DNA of 64,000 bases from Clostridia bacterium (GCA_017465155.1 JAFTWV010000016.1:22744-86743), one strand, 5' to 3'; numbered from the stretch's first letter, positions 7,832 to 16,660 are shown. Numbers and translations are program-made. Notes: generated by a model not told the origin, from the letters alone.

Positions 7832-8003
7832 ACTTTCGCAGTTTTTCTTTCAAATTTCCTGTCATTATTGTCCATCTGTCCTACCAAGGCGTTGGAAATG
7901 TTTTCATTCCGCTGTTCTGACAGCAATTTTACCATTTTTCCCGCCAAATGAGTACATTCGGCACGAAAATGATTTCGCCGTCTTCTGCCATTACAAATTA
8001 TGC

Positions 8004-8032
8004 TGGACAGCCCCGGCCAAATGCGGTATCAT
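8004..8032 (+). promoter_or_regulatory. Promoter for the MBL-fold hydrolase/holA pair
   Basis: TGGACA (8004-8009), 17 bp, TATCAT (8027-8032), about 30 bp before the start. Confidence 0.7.
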
Positions 8033-8064
8033 GTACACAACCAAACAATGGAGCGTGAATCCGC

Positions 8065-8808
8065 ATGAAGCTGACCATTCTGGGTATGAACGGCCCCTTC
8101 CCTGCCCCCGGCAGCGCCACGTCAGGCTATCTGCTGACCACTGACGATACCGCTGTCGCGCTCGATATGGGCGCCGGGACTCTTTCGCAGCTGACCGCCC
8201 GCGTCGCACCGGAAGGCCTGACCGCGCTGCTGCTGAGTCACTGGCATTATGATCACTGTTCCGACGTGCTGCCGCTGATTTTCCGTCTGGAGAGCCTGCT
8301 TTCCACCGGCGCCGCACCGCTGCATGTGTATGCTCCAGCAGACGAAAACGCCCTTGTCCGCAAAGCTGTGCAGGCCAGCCCCGCCATCGTGCTGCATGAC
8401 ATTGCGCCCGGCGACGTGCTGACCATCGGCAGCTTAACCATCTCTGTCTATGCAGGCCGTCACCCCGTCCCGGCTCTCATGTACCGCGTGACGGACGGCA
8501 CGCGCACCCTGTGCTACACCGGTGATACAAACACCACCGATGACCTCGTCGCCTTTGCGCAGGACGCTGATCTGCTGCTGGCGGATGGCCTGTTTCCTAC
8601 CGCCTCATGGGCTGAAGGAAAGCCTCACCTGTCCGCCGCACACGCCGCGCAGCTGGCGCAGGACGCTGGTGTGAAGAAGCTGATCATCACCCACCTGAAC
8701 CCCTTTATCGACCCGAGACGCTTCGCAGGGAGGCACGGGCCATCCGCAGCGACAGCCTGCTTGCCCGTATCGGGGACTGCTACGAGATCTGACCCGGAGC
8801 ATAAATGA
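8065..8808 (+). CDS. MBL-fold metallo-hydrolase (YhfI-like), 3' end apparently frameshifted
   Basis: A cytoplasmic metallo-beta-lactamase-fold hydrolase. SHWHYDHCSD (about residues 58-67) is the HxHxDH metal motif, CYTGDTN provides the bridging aspartate and IITHLNPF the last histidine, as in YhfI/RNase Z-like enzymes. The frame remains open to 8808, but after FIDPRR the residues no longer resemble the family. Adding one base near 8722-8726 gives an ending EARAIRSDSLLARIGDCYEI and a stop at 8790-8792, right before the holA ribosome site GGAGC. I therefore infer a single-base deletion, real or technical. It is co-transcribed with holA. The substrate is unknown. Confidence 0.85.
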   Translation: MKLTILGMNGPFPAPGSATSGYLLTTDDTAVALDMGAGTLSQLTARVAPEGLTALLLSHWHYDHCSDVLPLIFRLESLLSTGAAPLHVYAPADENALVRKAVQASPAIVLHDIAPGDVLTIGSLTISVYAGRHPVPALMYRVTDGTRTLCYTGDTNTTDDLVAFAQDADLLLADGLFPTASWAEGKPHLSAAHAAQLAQDAGVKKLIITHLNPFIDPRRFAGRHGPSAATACLPVSGTATRSDPEHK

Positions 8809-9818
8809 TGGACAGAAAAGAATTTCACCAGCTGGTAAAGGACGGCAAAGCGCAGGGCGCGTACCTCTTCGACGGCCCGGAGGAAAACATCAAGGCTGCC
8901 GCCCTGCAAAGCCTTCGCAAGGCCCTCCTCCCCGCGGGCATGGAGGAGCTGAACGAATCCGTCATGGATAACCCTGCTTCCGATGCAATCATCGCAGCCT
9001 GCGAAACCCTCCCCTTCCTCGCAGACAAGCGGCTCGTCATCGTCCGGGAGCATCCGGCCCTCACAGGCCGCGCTGATGCAGACGAAAAGCTCCTGAGCTA
9101 TCTTGCTCACGTGCCGGATAGCTGCGTGCTCATCTTCCTCGCCCGTGGCAAGGCGGACGCCCGCAAGAAGCTGTACACAACCATCAAGAAGCATGGAGCG
9201 GTCGTGTCCTTCACGCCGCTGACGGATGCAGAATTGAACCAGTGGATCGTCCGCACATTCCAGTCCCTCGGCAAATCCTGCAGCAGCCAGACAGCCGCTG
9301 TCCTTTCCTTTACCGTAGGCAGCGATACAGCGCTGCTGCGCACAGAAATTGAGAAGCTCTCTGCCCTCGCCGGCGATCGGGATGATATTCTCGAAAGCGA
9401 TGTACATGCCGTAGCCACCCGCTCGGTAGAATGCACGGTGTTCGAGATGGTAGACGCCGTCGTAGCCGGGCAGGAGGGCAAAGCCTTCGGACTGCTGCGG
9501 GACATGCTGACCACCGGCTCCGACCGCCTCGGTATCCTCGCGATGCTGCTGCGTCAGTTCCGCCTGATGCAACACATCAAGATCATGCAGTACGAGAAGA
9601 TCCCGCCTGCTTCCATCAAGCAGAAGCTGGGCGTCGCTCCCTTCGCCGCGGAGCGAATGATGCGTCAGGCCGCGGGATACACCGGCGGTGAGGTCAAGCA
9701 GGCGGTGGACGTCTGCCTGCAGACCGAGTACGGCGTGAAGTCCGGCCAGCTCAATCAGGAGGGCTCGCTGGAAGCGGCGATGCTGCAGATCTTCGCGCTC
9801 AGGAGGAACAGGAGATAA
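8805..9818 (+). CDS. holA: DNA polymerase III delta subunit
   Basis: A 337-residue clamp-loader delta subunit that opens the beta sliding clamp. It begins EFHQLVKDGKAQGAYLFDGPEE, the degenerate P-loop region of delta, then shows NESVMDNPASDAIIAACETLPFLADKRLVIV, the beta-contact segment of the family, and a C-terminal collar domain (LLRQFRLMQHIK, AERMMRQAAGYTGGEV, LQTEYGVKSGQLN). Two ATGs occur in tandem (8805, 8808); GGAGC at 8796-8800 favours either. The stop of the upstream frame overlaps the first ATG, and the gene ends at a strong bidirectional terminator. Confidence 0.92.
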   Translation: MMDRKEFHQLVKDGKAQGAYLFDGPEENIKAAALQSLRKALLPAGMEELNESVMDNPASDAIIAACETLPFLADKRLVIVREHPALTGRADADEKLLSYLAHVPDSCVLIFLARGKADARKKLYTTIKKHGAVVSFTPLTDAELNQWIVRTFQSLGKSCSSQTAAVLSFTVGSDTALLRTEIEKLSALAGDRDDILESDVHAVATRSVECTVFEMVDAVVAGQEGKAFGLLRDMLTTGSDRLGILAMLLRQFRLMQHIKIMQYEKIPPASIKQKLGVAPFAAERMMRQAAGYTGGEVKQAVDVCLQTEYGVKSGQLNQEGSLEAAMLQIFALRRNRR

Positions 9819-9830
9819 CATACGGAAAGT

Positions 9831-9852
9831 GCCGGGGCATCACCGCCCCGGC
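9831..9852. terminator. Bidirectional terminator between holA and the SH3-like gene
   Basis: GCCGGGGC/GCCCCGGC with a 6-nt loop, followed by GCTTGTATTATA on the plus strand. It lies between two convergent genes. Confidence 0.75.
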
Positions 9853-9882
9853 GCTTGTATTATATAAACGCAGCAAATACAC

Positions 9883-11259
9883 TCATTCTTCTCCGTCCGT
9901 CTCTTCCTCAACCCATTCGGCATCCCACTGGGCGTAGATCTCATGCCACGCAGGGCCGACGTCAATGAAGCCTTCCGCTCGGCCTTCAATCACAAAATCC
10001 TCGTTGATCAGCACCAGCCAGCCGCCATCCTCCGTACCGGCAATGAGCTGCATACCCCATATCGCCTCTCCACCCAGCATTTCCGTTATGCCAGGCATAG
10101 CCTGCTCCGCGTTCCAATTTTCCGTTATATCAAAGGAGGGAAAACCGCAATTCAGCCGGTTGACCTCATCGCTGAACAGCATGTCCTCCGTACGGAACCA
10201 AGCCTTCATTCCGCGCGACGCATCGCCGATGAGCAGCTGCACCCATCCATCCTGCTCGCTGACCACCACGCCGACCAGTCGCGCATAGGCGCTGCCCAGC
10301 ACATTGCCCGCCGGCGCCTCGTAGATAGGCACGCCGTCTGCCCCGGTGCAGGCATAACCCGTCGCGTCCAGCAGGCATGTCGCCTCCATCATCCCTACGG
10401 GCACCTCATACAGATCCAGGCCATCCAGCAGTAGAGGGAAAGTGGGCCTGCCATAGCGGTAGCCATCGTTATGCTGCGTTTCGCCGAATGTGATATAATC
10501 ATATTCAGCCAGCCAGTCCTTTCCGACGACATAGCTGCCATTGTCATAACCCTCGTCATCGAAGGCCATCACAATTCCAACTTGCCAGGGCTCATCCTCC
10601 GCATCTGAAGACGGGAAGACCCAAATATCCGCATTACCCACATACAGCTCCAGCCCCTTACTGTGAGAATGGAACTCGTTGACGCTGATATCCCCGCTCA
10701 TGGTCGTGGCGGTCACACGGGCATACTGCTTCCCGTCCCAGTGGGCGATGCGAAGGCCCATACTGCCCTCGTCATTCTCGACGATGGCAACAAGGATGTC
10801 GCTGTACACCAACAGGTCGTTCAGGCGTTCGCCCTCATTCAGCAGGAACTCCGCGCAGCCGGGCAGGGCAGCCTTCGGCACCTGCAGGCTGTAGAAGGTG
10901 TTGAATTCCTTCGGCTCCATGGCTGCTATGCGCTCCGCAGCCTCTGCCGTCAGGGGAACGGGCGCATAGTCTGTCACTTCCCATGGTACAGGATCGCCAG
11001 GCTCGATGGGGTTCATGACCACATGCAGCACACGAAACCGCAGCCAGCCCCCTTCCACTTGCATCAAGATCACCTCACAGTGCTGAGCCATTTCCCCTTC
11101 CCACCTGCCGCTGCCATAGGTGGTTTCCCCCACCTGCCGCCAACCGGGAAACTCCTCCTCCACGCCCGCGCTGATCAGGCCACCCTTGCGAACGACTTCC
11201 GCCCGCGCCGCGCCCAAGCACAGCAGCGCCGCCATCAGCAAAGCAATCCACTTCTTCAT
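9883..11259 (-). CDS. Secreted protein with a C-terminal SH3-like domain
   Basis: A 458-residue exported protein of unknown role. The ATG at 11259 follows GGAGG by 9 bp and gives a clean signal peptide (KKWIALLMAALLCLGAARA). About 280 residues of beta-rich sequence with many tryptophans follow, then a bacterial SH3-like unit: GVPIYEAPAGNVLGSAYARLVG through DGWVQLLIGDASRGMKAWFRTEDMLF (about residues 300-375), which in other proteins binds peptidoglycan. The tail is rich in W, E and D. It may act at the cell wall. It is divergent from the 11409 gene and shares that intergenic region. No enzyme motif was seen. Confidence 0.8.
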   Translation of the reverse strand: MKKWIALLMAALLCLGAARAEVVRKGGLISAGVEEEFPGWRQVGETTYGSGRWEGEMAQHCEVILMQVEGGWLRFRVLHVVMNPIEPGDPVPWEVTDYAPVPLTAEAAERIAAMEPKEFNTFYSLQVPKAALPGCAEFLLNEGERLNDLLVYSDILVAIVENDEGSMGLRIAHWDGKQYARVTATTMSGDISVNEFHSHSKGLELYVGNADIWVFPSSDAEDEPWQVGIVMAFDDEGYDNGSYVVGKDWLAEYDYITFGETQHNDGYRYGRPTFPLLLDGLDLYEVPVGMMEATCLLDATGYACTGADGVPIYEAPAGNVLGSAYARLVGVVVSEQDGWVQLLIGDASRGMKAWFRTEDMLFSDEVNRLNCGFPSFDITENWNAEQAMPGITEMLGGEAIWGMQLIAGTEDGGWLVLINEDFVIEGRAEGFIDVGPAWHEIYAQWDAEWVEEETDGEE

Positions 11260-11347
11260 TTCGCTCCGCCTCCAGGAATTGGCTTTCATGGACATAACGA
11301 TCCTCCCCGCTCTTTTGTTCCCTCTTTGTTCCGGAAGCATCCGCCCC

Positions 11348-11376
11348 TTGCAACTTCGGACAAAACGTGGCATAAT
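11348..11376 (+). promoter_or_regulatory. Promoter for the 97-residue protein/pepV operon
   Basis: TTGCAA (11348-11353), 17 bp, CATAAT (11371-11376), about 30 bp before the start. Confidence 0.65.
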
Positions 11377-11408
11377 AGCATCAGCACAAATCAAGGAGGA
11401 CAACCTTC

Positions 11409-11702
11409 ATGGCCACCGCCCTCTGGCTGCGCACCATCAAACATCAGCGGATGGATCGCCAGCATGTCGAGCCCTGTACCCGCGATGACCCGCAATCCGC
11501 CCTGGAGGAAGCCTGTCATGCGCTGGACATTTCGCGGCCCATCTGGCTGGACAAGCACTCCCGCGAATGGGAGGAGTTCGGGCAGACCCGCTTCCTGCCG
11601 GACGATTTTCTCGATTCCGTCGATTTCCAGCGCATGGAAATCGAATTCATCGATCCCGACGCAAAAAAGAAAAAATCCCGCGATCCGCGAAATGCATTCT
11701 GA
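11409..11702 (+). CDS. Conserved small protein of unknown function
   Basis: A 97-residue, highly charged protein. Recognisable stretches are WLRTIKHQRMDRQHVEPC, DDPQSALEEACHALDISRPIWLDKHSREWEEF, TRFLPDDFLDSVDFQRMEIEFIDPD and a basic KKKKSRDP tail. I recall similar hypothetical proteins in gut Clostridia but no assigned function, and see no membrane segment or catalytic motif. AAGGAGG precedes the ATG. It is 18 bp upstream of pepV and shares its promoter, so the pair form an operon, though that does not by itself reveal a role. Confidence 0.75.
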   Translation: MATALWLRTIKHQRMDRQHVEPCTRDDPQSALEEACHALDISRPIWLDKHSREWEEFGQTRFLPDDFLDSVDFQRMEIEFIDPDAKKKKSRDPRNAF

Positions 11703-11720
11703 TCAAAAGGAGCGATACTG

Positions 11721-13088
11721 ATGGATAAGAAGCTGTATGAACTGATTGATTCCTATTCCGACGCTTTCGCCGCTCAGCTGGCCCGTTGGATTCAGATTCC
11801 TTCCGTGAAGGATGAGCCCGCCGACGGCGCACCCTTCGGCTCGGAGGTCCGCCGCATGTATGACATGGCTCTGGCGGACTGCGAAGCCGAGGGCTTCGTG
11901 ACCCGCGGCTTTGAGGGCTACGCACTGGATGCGACGCTCCCCGGCGAGAGCGACGAAGCCATCGCCGTGCTGGGCCATCTGGACGTAGTCCCCGCCGGAG
12001 ACGGCTGGGCGGTGCCGCCCTTTGGTGCAGTTCGCGACGGCGATAAGCTCATCGGCCGCGGCACCAGCGATGATAAAGGCCCCATGCTGTGCGCGCTGTA
12101 CGCCATGAAGGCCATCAAGGAGGCCGGTATTCCGCTGAAGAAGAGCATCCGGCTGATCCTCGGCTGTGACGAGGAGTCGGGTTGGGAGGACATGGCTTAC
12201 TATGCTGAGCATGTGGGCCTGCCTGAGGTCGGCTTCTCCCCCGACGCCTCCTTCCCTCTCATCAACACCGAAAAAGCCATGCTGCACATGTACATCCATG
12301 CACCTCTTTCCGCCGATGGCCTGCAGGTAAAGCAGCTGTGGACGGGCGAGCGCATGAACGTCATTCCCGGCGAATCCAAGGCGCTGCTGTGCGGCGGCGC
12401 GGATATTGCTGCACAGGTTGCTGCCTACGCCGCTCAGACCGGACTGCCCTACACCGCCGAAGTCACCGATGACGGCGTATGGGTCACCGCCGAGGGGATT
12501 CCCGGCCACAGTGCCTATCCCGAAGGCCGCCGTAATGCCATCGGCATGATGCTGCTCCTCCTGAAGGAGCTGGGCGTTCAGGGCCCGCTGGCAACGCTGG
12601 CAGACGTCGTCGGCATGGAGCACAGCGGCGCTTCTCTGGGCTGTGCCTATTCGGATGATGTCTCCGGCGCCCTGACCTGCAACATGGGCATCCTGCATCT
12701 GGAGAACGGCGCGCTGACTGCCTCGCTGGATATGCGCGTGCCGATCACCGCAGATCTGGACAAGCTGGAGCAGAACGCCAAGGCAGCTCTGCCTGGTTTC
12801 ACCTTCTCCGAGCTGGAGAAGAAGGCCCCCCATCACGTTCCCGCCGACAGCGAGCTGGTCACCGCTCTGCTGGCTGCCTACACCGATGAAACCGGCATGC
12901 CCGCCGAACCCCAGTTCACCGGCGGCGGCACCTATGCCAAGGTGCTCAAGCAGGGCGTTGCCTATGGCGCATCCTTCCCGGATGATGAAGATCTGGCCCA
13001 TCAGGCCAACGAATACGTCCTCATTTCCAAGATGATGACCGCTACCAAGATCTACGCCAACGCGCTGGTACGCCTGGCAGGCAAGTAA
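11721..13088 (+). CDS. pepV: Dipeptidase PepV, M20 family
   Basis: A 455-residue cytoplasmic di-zinc dipeptidase that hydrolyses dipeptides after peptide uptake. It has the M20 landmarks: GHLDVVPAGDGW (about 88-99; first zinc ligand His and following Asp), GRGTSDDKGPM (about 112-122; bridging Asp), CDEESGWEDM (about 150; catalytic Glu and ligand Glu), FSPDASFPLINTEK (PepV-specific; Asp ligand) and FTGGGTYAK with the final histidine ligand replaced by local context typical of PepV. The lid domain lies between about 185 and 380. An AAAGGAG site lies before the ATG. It ends an operon and is followed by a terminator at 13215. Confidence 0.94.
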   Translation: MDKKLYELIDSYSDAFAAQLARWIQIPSVKDEPADGAPFGSEVRRMYDMALADCEAEGFVTRGFEGYALDATLPGESDEAIAVLGHLDVVPAGDGWAVPPFGAVRDGDKLIGRGTSDDKGPMLCALYAMKAIKEAGIPLKKSIRLILGCDEESGWEDMAYYAEHVGLPEVGFSPDASFPLINTEKAMLHMYIHAPLSADGLQVKQLWTGERMNVIPGESKALLCGGADIAAQVAAYAAQTGLPYTAEVTDDGVWVTAEGIPGHSAYPEGRRNAIGMMLLLLKELGVQGPLATLADVVGMEHSGASLGCAYSDDVSGALTCNMGILHLENGALTASLDMRVPITADLDKLEQNAKAALPGFTFSELEKKAPHHVPADSELVTALLAAYTDETGMPAEPQFTGGGTYAKVLKQGVAYGASFPDDEDLAHQANEYVLISKMMTATKIYANALVRLAGK

Positions 13089-13214
13089 GACGCGGCTGCA
13101 TACGGGCTCTGATCTGCCTGAACCCGGCACAATCAGCAGCGATACTCGCGCCGCTGTTGATATTGAAGCGTTTCCTGCCGCAAAGCCGCGTAGATATATA
13201 TCCCGGTATTCCTG

Positions 13215-13250
13215 CGCCAGACTGAACAGCCAGTCTGGCGTTTTCTGTTG
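13215..13250 (+). terminator. Terminator of the pepV operon
   Basis: CGCCAGACTG (13215-13224) pairs with CAGTCTGGCG (13231-13240), followed by TTTTCTGTTG. Confidence 0.92.
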
Positions 13251-13300
13251 TCGGAACATCTGAAGCCGGCTTGATTTCATTCAACACTTTCAGAAATTTA

Positions 13301-13329
13301 TTGACATTCGATATATTTTATGCTATTAT
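13301..13329 (+). promoter_or_regulatory. Promoter for the DUF5412-like gene
   Basis: TTGACA (13301-13306), 17 bp, TATTAT (13324-13329), an almost ideal sigma-A promoter 25 bp before the start. Confidence 0.85.
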
Positions 13330-13354
13330 CATTACATCCAGAAGGAGTGATGAA

Positions 13355-13768
13355 ATGAAACGCAGCACATCAGGTACACGCCGGCTATATATTGCAGGCA
13401 GCATCCTCGGCTTCAGCGCTGTACTGGCGCTGATTCTCGCGGTGAGCCTCGCTGCCCTCAACTGCTTCATGGTGTACATCACCGCACCATTGGTAGTAAT
13501 GAGCCATGCAGAGGATACACTGCTGCAGATCACCACTTCCCCCGAAGGAACCTATACATTGAAAGCCATTCGCCGCTGCGGCGGTGCGTCGACAGGTTTT
13601 GCAGTCATCGTCACCCGCATCGACTCAGGTCATGACGACTGCGTGTACTATCATTACGGCACGGACGAAGCGGACATTTGCTGGTTGACGGATCATATCG
13701 CAGCGATTAACGGGAGGGTACTCGATCTGTCCAAGGGGGAAAGCTGGACGTCAGAGGATTCTCCATGA
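13355..13768 (+). CDS. Membrane-anchored protein, DUF5412-like
   Basis: A 137-residue protein with one N-terminal membrane segment (about residues 11-37) and an extracytoplasmic beta domain. TTSPEGTYTLKAIRRCGGASTGFAV, CVYYHYG and ICWLTDHIAAINGRVLDLSKGE follow the DUF5412 pattern (SPnGkYtlkaY..., then W-D-d-t-v-i-NG). No function is known for that family. The ATG at 13355 was chosen over an upstream in-frame start because GAAGGAGTG sits before it and the promoter leaves only a short leader. It is monocistronic and convergent with the GH42 gene. Confidence 0.78.
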   Translation: MKRSTSGTRRLYIAGSILGFSAVLALILAVSLAALNCFMVYITAPLVVMSHAEDTLLQITTSPEGTYTLKAIRRCGGASTGFAVIVTRIDSGHDDCVYYHYGTDEADICWLTDHIAAINGRVLDLSKGESWTSEDSP

Positions 13769-13786
13769 ACCACAGCATCCTACGAA

Positions 13787-13822
13787 GCAAGCCGGACTGC
13801 CTGTCACAGCAGCCCGGCTTTG
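13787..13822. terminator. Shared hairpin between convergent genes
   Basis: GCAAGCCGG and CCGGCTTTGC pair imperfectly around a 15-nt loop. No strong T-run follows on either strand, so termination is only suggested. Confidence 0.4.
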
Positions 13823-13833
13823 CCATATTCACA

Positions 13834-15822
13834 TTACAGCTCCACAAACACCTGCATGCCCAGCGGCGCAAGGGTACCCTCCCATACTGCCCCGTCCCAG
13901 GTATGCCATGTTTCAGGAATCTTTACCTGCTGGGGCACTTCCTTGTGGTTGAGCACAAACAGGTACTTCCGTCCGCCTGCCATACGGTGCGTCACCTCCA
14001 CCCCATGCGGTGTATCCAGCAAACCGCCAATCGCTGCGCCCTCGCACAGACAGCTGATGAATCTGTCCGCCAGCGCATCGCCCATGGTTGTGCCGACATA
14101 GTAGACCTTCCCTTTTCCATGCTGATTGCATGTGATGGCAGGCGTACCGGCATAGAACTCATGGGCATAGGTTGCCAGAGACTCCGCTGTGGTCGTATCC
14201 ACAACGTCGCACCACTGCGTGCAGGGGTATTCCACGCCGTCCCAGCGCACAAGGCCATCCGTATCGCGCAGACAATCATACTCTGCCAGCGCCAGGCCGC
14301 ACATGTCATCTACCAGACAGGGGACCGCTCCCTCTGTATAACAAAGGTTCGTGCCGTCCTTCACGCCTGAACGCCATGTCAGCACCAGATGTCCGCCCTG
14401 CTCCACATAGGCGCGCAGCTTGGCGGCATGCTCGCTGGTCATCAGGAACTGCAGCGGCGCGATGAGCACCCTGTACGGCGTAAAGTCGTGATGCTCACCC
14501 ACAAAATCAACCGGAACATTCGCGCGATGAAGCGCCTTGTAATAGGTTGCCACATGCTGCATATAGCGATGATTGGGATGATGCGGCTGAATATCGAAGG
14601 CACGCTCCTGGTCATAGGATCGCAGGATGGCCACATCTGCCTTTGGTACGCTGCCGTGAAGCTCCTTGAGCAGCGGCGCGTATTTCTTCATGAACGCGCT
14701 GATCTCCCGGTGATATCGTCCCGGCACGCCGTTATGCGGCAGGATACCGTGCCAGTATTGCTCCGTACCCATCGCGCAGGAGCGCCAGCGGAAGAACACG
14801 ATCGTATCCGCACCGTGTGCCACGCACTGCATCGCCCAAAGGGGAATCTGATTCGGCTTGGGCGCGCGACCCAGAATTTCCCAGCCAGTGATGCCGCTCT
14901 GCTGCTCCATGATCCAGAAGGACTGCTGCTTCACCGCGCGAATGAAGTCCAGCTCCGCTGCATGCCAATCCGCGCGATACTCATCATGCCTTGCATGGAA
15001 GTGGCCGCCGGGGTATTGATCGTGGGAGGCGAAATCCAGCTGTTTGCCAAGATCGTAATAGCTCGGCTTGGAGCAAAAGCCCATCAGATTGTGGGTGATG
15101 AACTTCTCCGGCGCAGCGGCGCGCAGGATATCCGCCTGCATCTGATGGAACTCGCAGACCAAATCGGAGGTGAAGCGCTTCCAGTCCAGCTCCTGCGAGG
15201 GATTGATGCCCGTGACCGTCACACGGGGGGCATGCACCTGTTCAAAGCTGCCATATCCCTGACTCCAGAATGCCGTGCCCCACGCCCTGTTCAGCTCAGC
15301 AACAGTACCATACTTCTCCCTCAGCCATGCCCTGAAACGCTTCTCGCAATGCTCACAGAAGCAAAGATCGCCATGGCTGTTGCCCAGTTCATTGTCAATC
15401 TGCCAGCCCACGACATGCGGGTTTACTGCATAATGAGCGGCAAAAGCCGTCACATAACGCCTGATGTGGGTGCGATACGCCGGATGAGACTGACAATCGT
15501 GATGCCGCCCGCCAAAGTGACGGCGGCGCATCGTCCAGTCAGTGGGCTGGATATCCGGATCACGCTCGACGATCCATGCCGGCGGCGCCGCAGAGGGCGT
15601 TCCGAGGATCACATCAATGCCCTCCTGAGCAAGAATATCAATGGCCGCATCGAGATCCTCAAAATGGAACTCACCCTCAGCAGGCTCAAACTTCTCCCAC
15701 GAGAACTCCGCCATGCGGACAATCTGGATCCCCATCTCGCGCATCATGCTTGCATCGGCAGCCCAACGCTCTTTGGGCCAGTGCTCGGGATAATAATCTA
15801 CGCCGAATTGATAGTGCTTCAT
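13834..15822 (-). CDS. Beta-galactosidase, GH42
   Basis: A 662-residue GH42 beta-galactosidase that removes terminal beta-galactose (or alpha-L-arabinopyranose) from short glycans inside the cell. MKHYQFGVDYYPEHWP opens the TIM barrel; the acid/base is Glu145 in WQIDNELG and the nucleophile Glu306 in WIMEQQSG. Cys110, Cys154, Cys156 and Cys159 reproduce the structural zinc cluster of the family. A trimerisation domain (about 395-600) and a small beta domain follow. The ATG at 15822 has GGGAGGACAAC before it; the longer frame runs back through palindromic intergenic DNA and is not used. No signal peptide. Confidence 0.95.
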   Translation of the reverse strand: MKHYQFGVDYYPEHWPKERWAADASMMREMGIQIVRMAEFSWEKFEPAEGEFHFEDLDAAIDILAQEGIDVILGTPSAAPPAWIVERDPDIQPTDWTMRRRHFGGRHHDCQSHPAYRTHIRRYVTAFAAHYAVNPHVVGWQIDNELGNSHGDLCFCEHCEKRFRAWLREKYGTVAELNRAWGTAFWSQGYGSFEQVHAPRVTVTGINPSQELDWKRFTSDLVCEFHQMQADILRAAAPEKFITHNLMGFCSKPSYYDLGKQLDFASHDQYPGGHFHARHDEYRADWHAAELDFIRAVKQQSFWIMEQQSGITGWEILGRAPKPNQIPLWAMQCVAHGADTIVFFRWRSCAMGTEQYWHGILPHNGVPGRYHREISAFMKKYAPLLKELHGSVPKADVAILRSYDQERAFDIQPHHPNHRYMQHVATYYKALHRANVPVDFVGEHHDFTPYRVLIAPLQFLMTSEHAAKLRAYVEQGGHLVLTWRSGVKDGTNLCYTEGAVPCLVDDMCGLALAEYDCLRDTDGLVRWDGVEYPCTQWCDVVDTTTAESLATYAHEFYAGTPAITCNQHGKGKVYYVGTTMGDALADRFISCLCEGAAIGGLLDTPHGVEVTHRMAGGRKYLFVLNHKEVPQQVKIPETWHTWDGAVWEGTLAPLGMQVFVEL

Positions 15823-15859
15823 GTGGTTGTCCTCCCTGTGAACGCATGTTTCTGCATCT

Positions 15860-15888
15860 ATTGTAGCATAAAGCTCGCAGTCCGTAAA
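15860..15888 (-). promoter_or_regulatory. Promoter for the GH42 gene
   Basis: TTTACG (15883-15888), 17 bp, TACAAT (15860-15865) on the minus strand. Confidence 0.6.
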
Positions 15889-15901
15889 GCCGTATACAAA
15901 A

Positions 15902-16179
15902 AAGGCCCCTTTCAGGGCCTTCAGCGTGTCGAAAAAGTGGCCGTAGCCACTTTTTCGAAAAGGGGAAGATGTTCCGCTTCTGCGGAAGCGGGCATTTTTC
16001 ACTGTCAGCCAAGGCTGACGGCCGCGAAAAATGTAAGGAATGGTTTCGGCTGAAGCCAAAACCGCCCCGCCCGCGCGGCAAAGCCCCGCGATACGATTAC
16101 AGTCAGAGGGTCTGCGGGCCCTCCGACACCTCCCGTGGAGCTTTTTTGACAGTCTGAAGGCCCCTGGCAGGGCCTTCAG
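15902..16179. repeat. Palindrome-rich intergenic element bounded by two near-identical hairpins
   Basis: About 280 bp packed with at least seven inverted repeats: AAGGCCC/GGGCCTT (15902-15921), a 13-bp perfect stem (15929-15958), CCGCTTC/GAAGCGG (15974-15991), nested CATTTTTC/GAAAAATG with TCAGCC/GGCTGA inside (15993-16033), GGTTT-GGCT/AGCC-AAACC (16042-16063), GAGGG/CCCTC (16106-16122) and CTGAAGGCCC/GGGCCTTCAG (16154-16179). The first and last hairpins share AGGCCCCT...CAGGGCCTTCAG. The first is followed on the minus strand by six T and can act as a terminator for the NimA-like gene. No protein is encoded. Confidence 0.75.
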
Positions 16180-16183
16180 CAAT

Positions 16184-16660
16184 TCACTTTTCTGTCACCA
16201 GCTTGCCGCACATGTGCTCCGGTGTGAGCTTCAAAAGCAGCGTACCGGGGCCAGACTGCATCAGCTCCTTCTGCAGGTATGCGTCGTCCTGCGTGAATCG
16301 CCTCGTGAGCCGGGTGGTGATGTCAACAATCGTATCCCAGTCATTGAGAATCTCCACGCGGCCAAATATGATCACACTCTTCACCTTCCATGCCCAGCCG
16401 CCCTCTTCCTGCCCGGCTTGCTGATAAACGCAAAAGGACGCCTTGTCATTGCGGCGCAGAGCATCCAGCCGGTGACCAGCCTTGCCGCAATGAAAATAGA
16501 CGCAGCCGTCGTCTGCATTGTAGAAATGATTCATCGGCATACCGTAGGGGTAACCGTCGTCGCCATGGACGCTGAGCACACCGCGCGTTTCAGTTTCCAG
16601 CACGCGGAGACAATCTTCCTGCGGAAGCTGCTTGTTTCTTCTTGCAAGTTCACGGAACAT
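16184..16660 (-). CDS. Pyridoxamine 5'-phosphate oxidase-like flavoprotein, NimA type
   Basis: A 158-residue split-barrel FMN-binding protein. REDUCED-fold landmarks of the NimA group are visible: CLRVLETETRGVLSVHGDDGYPYGMPMNHFY (residues 17-47), VYFHCGKAGHRLDALRRNDKASFCVY, VIIFGRVEIL and a C-terminal HMCGKLV. NimA-like proteins bind flavin or heme and in some species reduce nitroimidazoles; the true role of most members is unknown, so resistance should not be assumed. An AGGAGGAAAAC site precedes the ATG. It lies downstream of the ABC-F gene behind a weak hairpin. Confidence 0.88.
   Translation of the reverse strand: MFRELARRNKQLPQEDCLRVLETETRGVLSVHGDDGYPYGMPMNHFYNADDGCVYFHCGKAGHRLDALRRNDKASFCVYQQAGQEEGGWAWKVKSVIIFGRVEILNDWDTIVDITTRLTRRFTQDDAYLQKELMQSGPGTLLLKLTPEHMCGKLVTEK

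Noticed and set aside
16184-16660. Nitroimidazole resistance determinant
   Set aside because: NimA-like proteins are common housekeeping flavoproteins in anaerobes; sequence alone does not show resistance.
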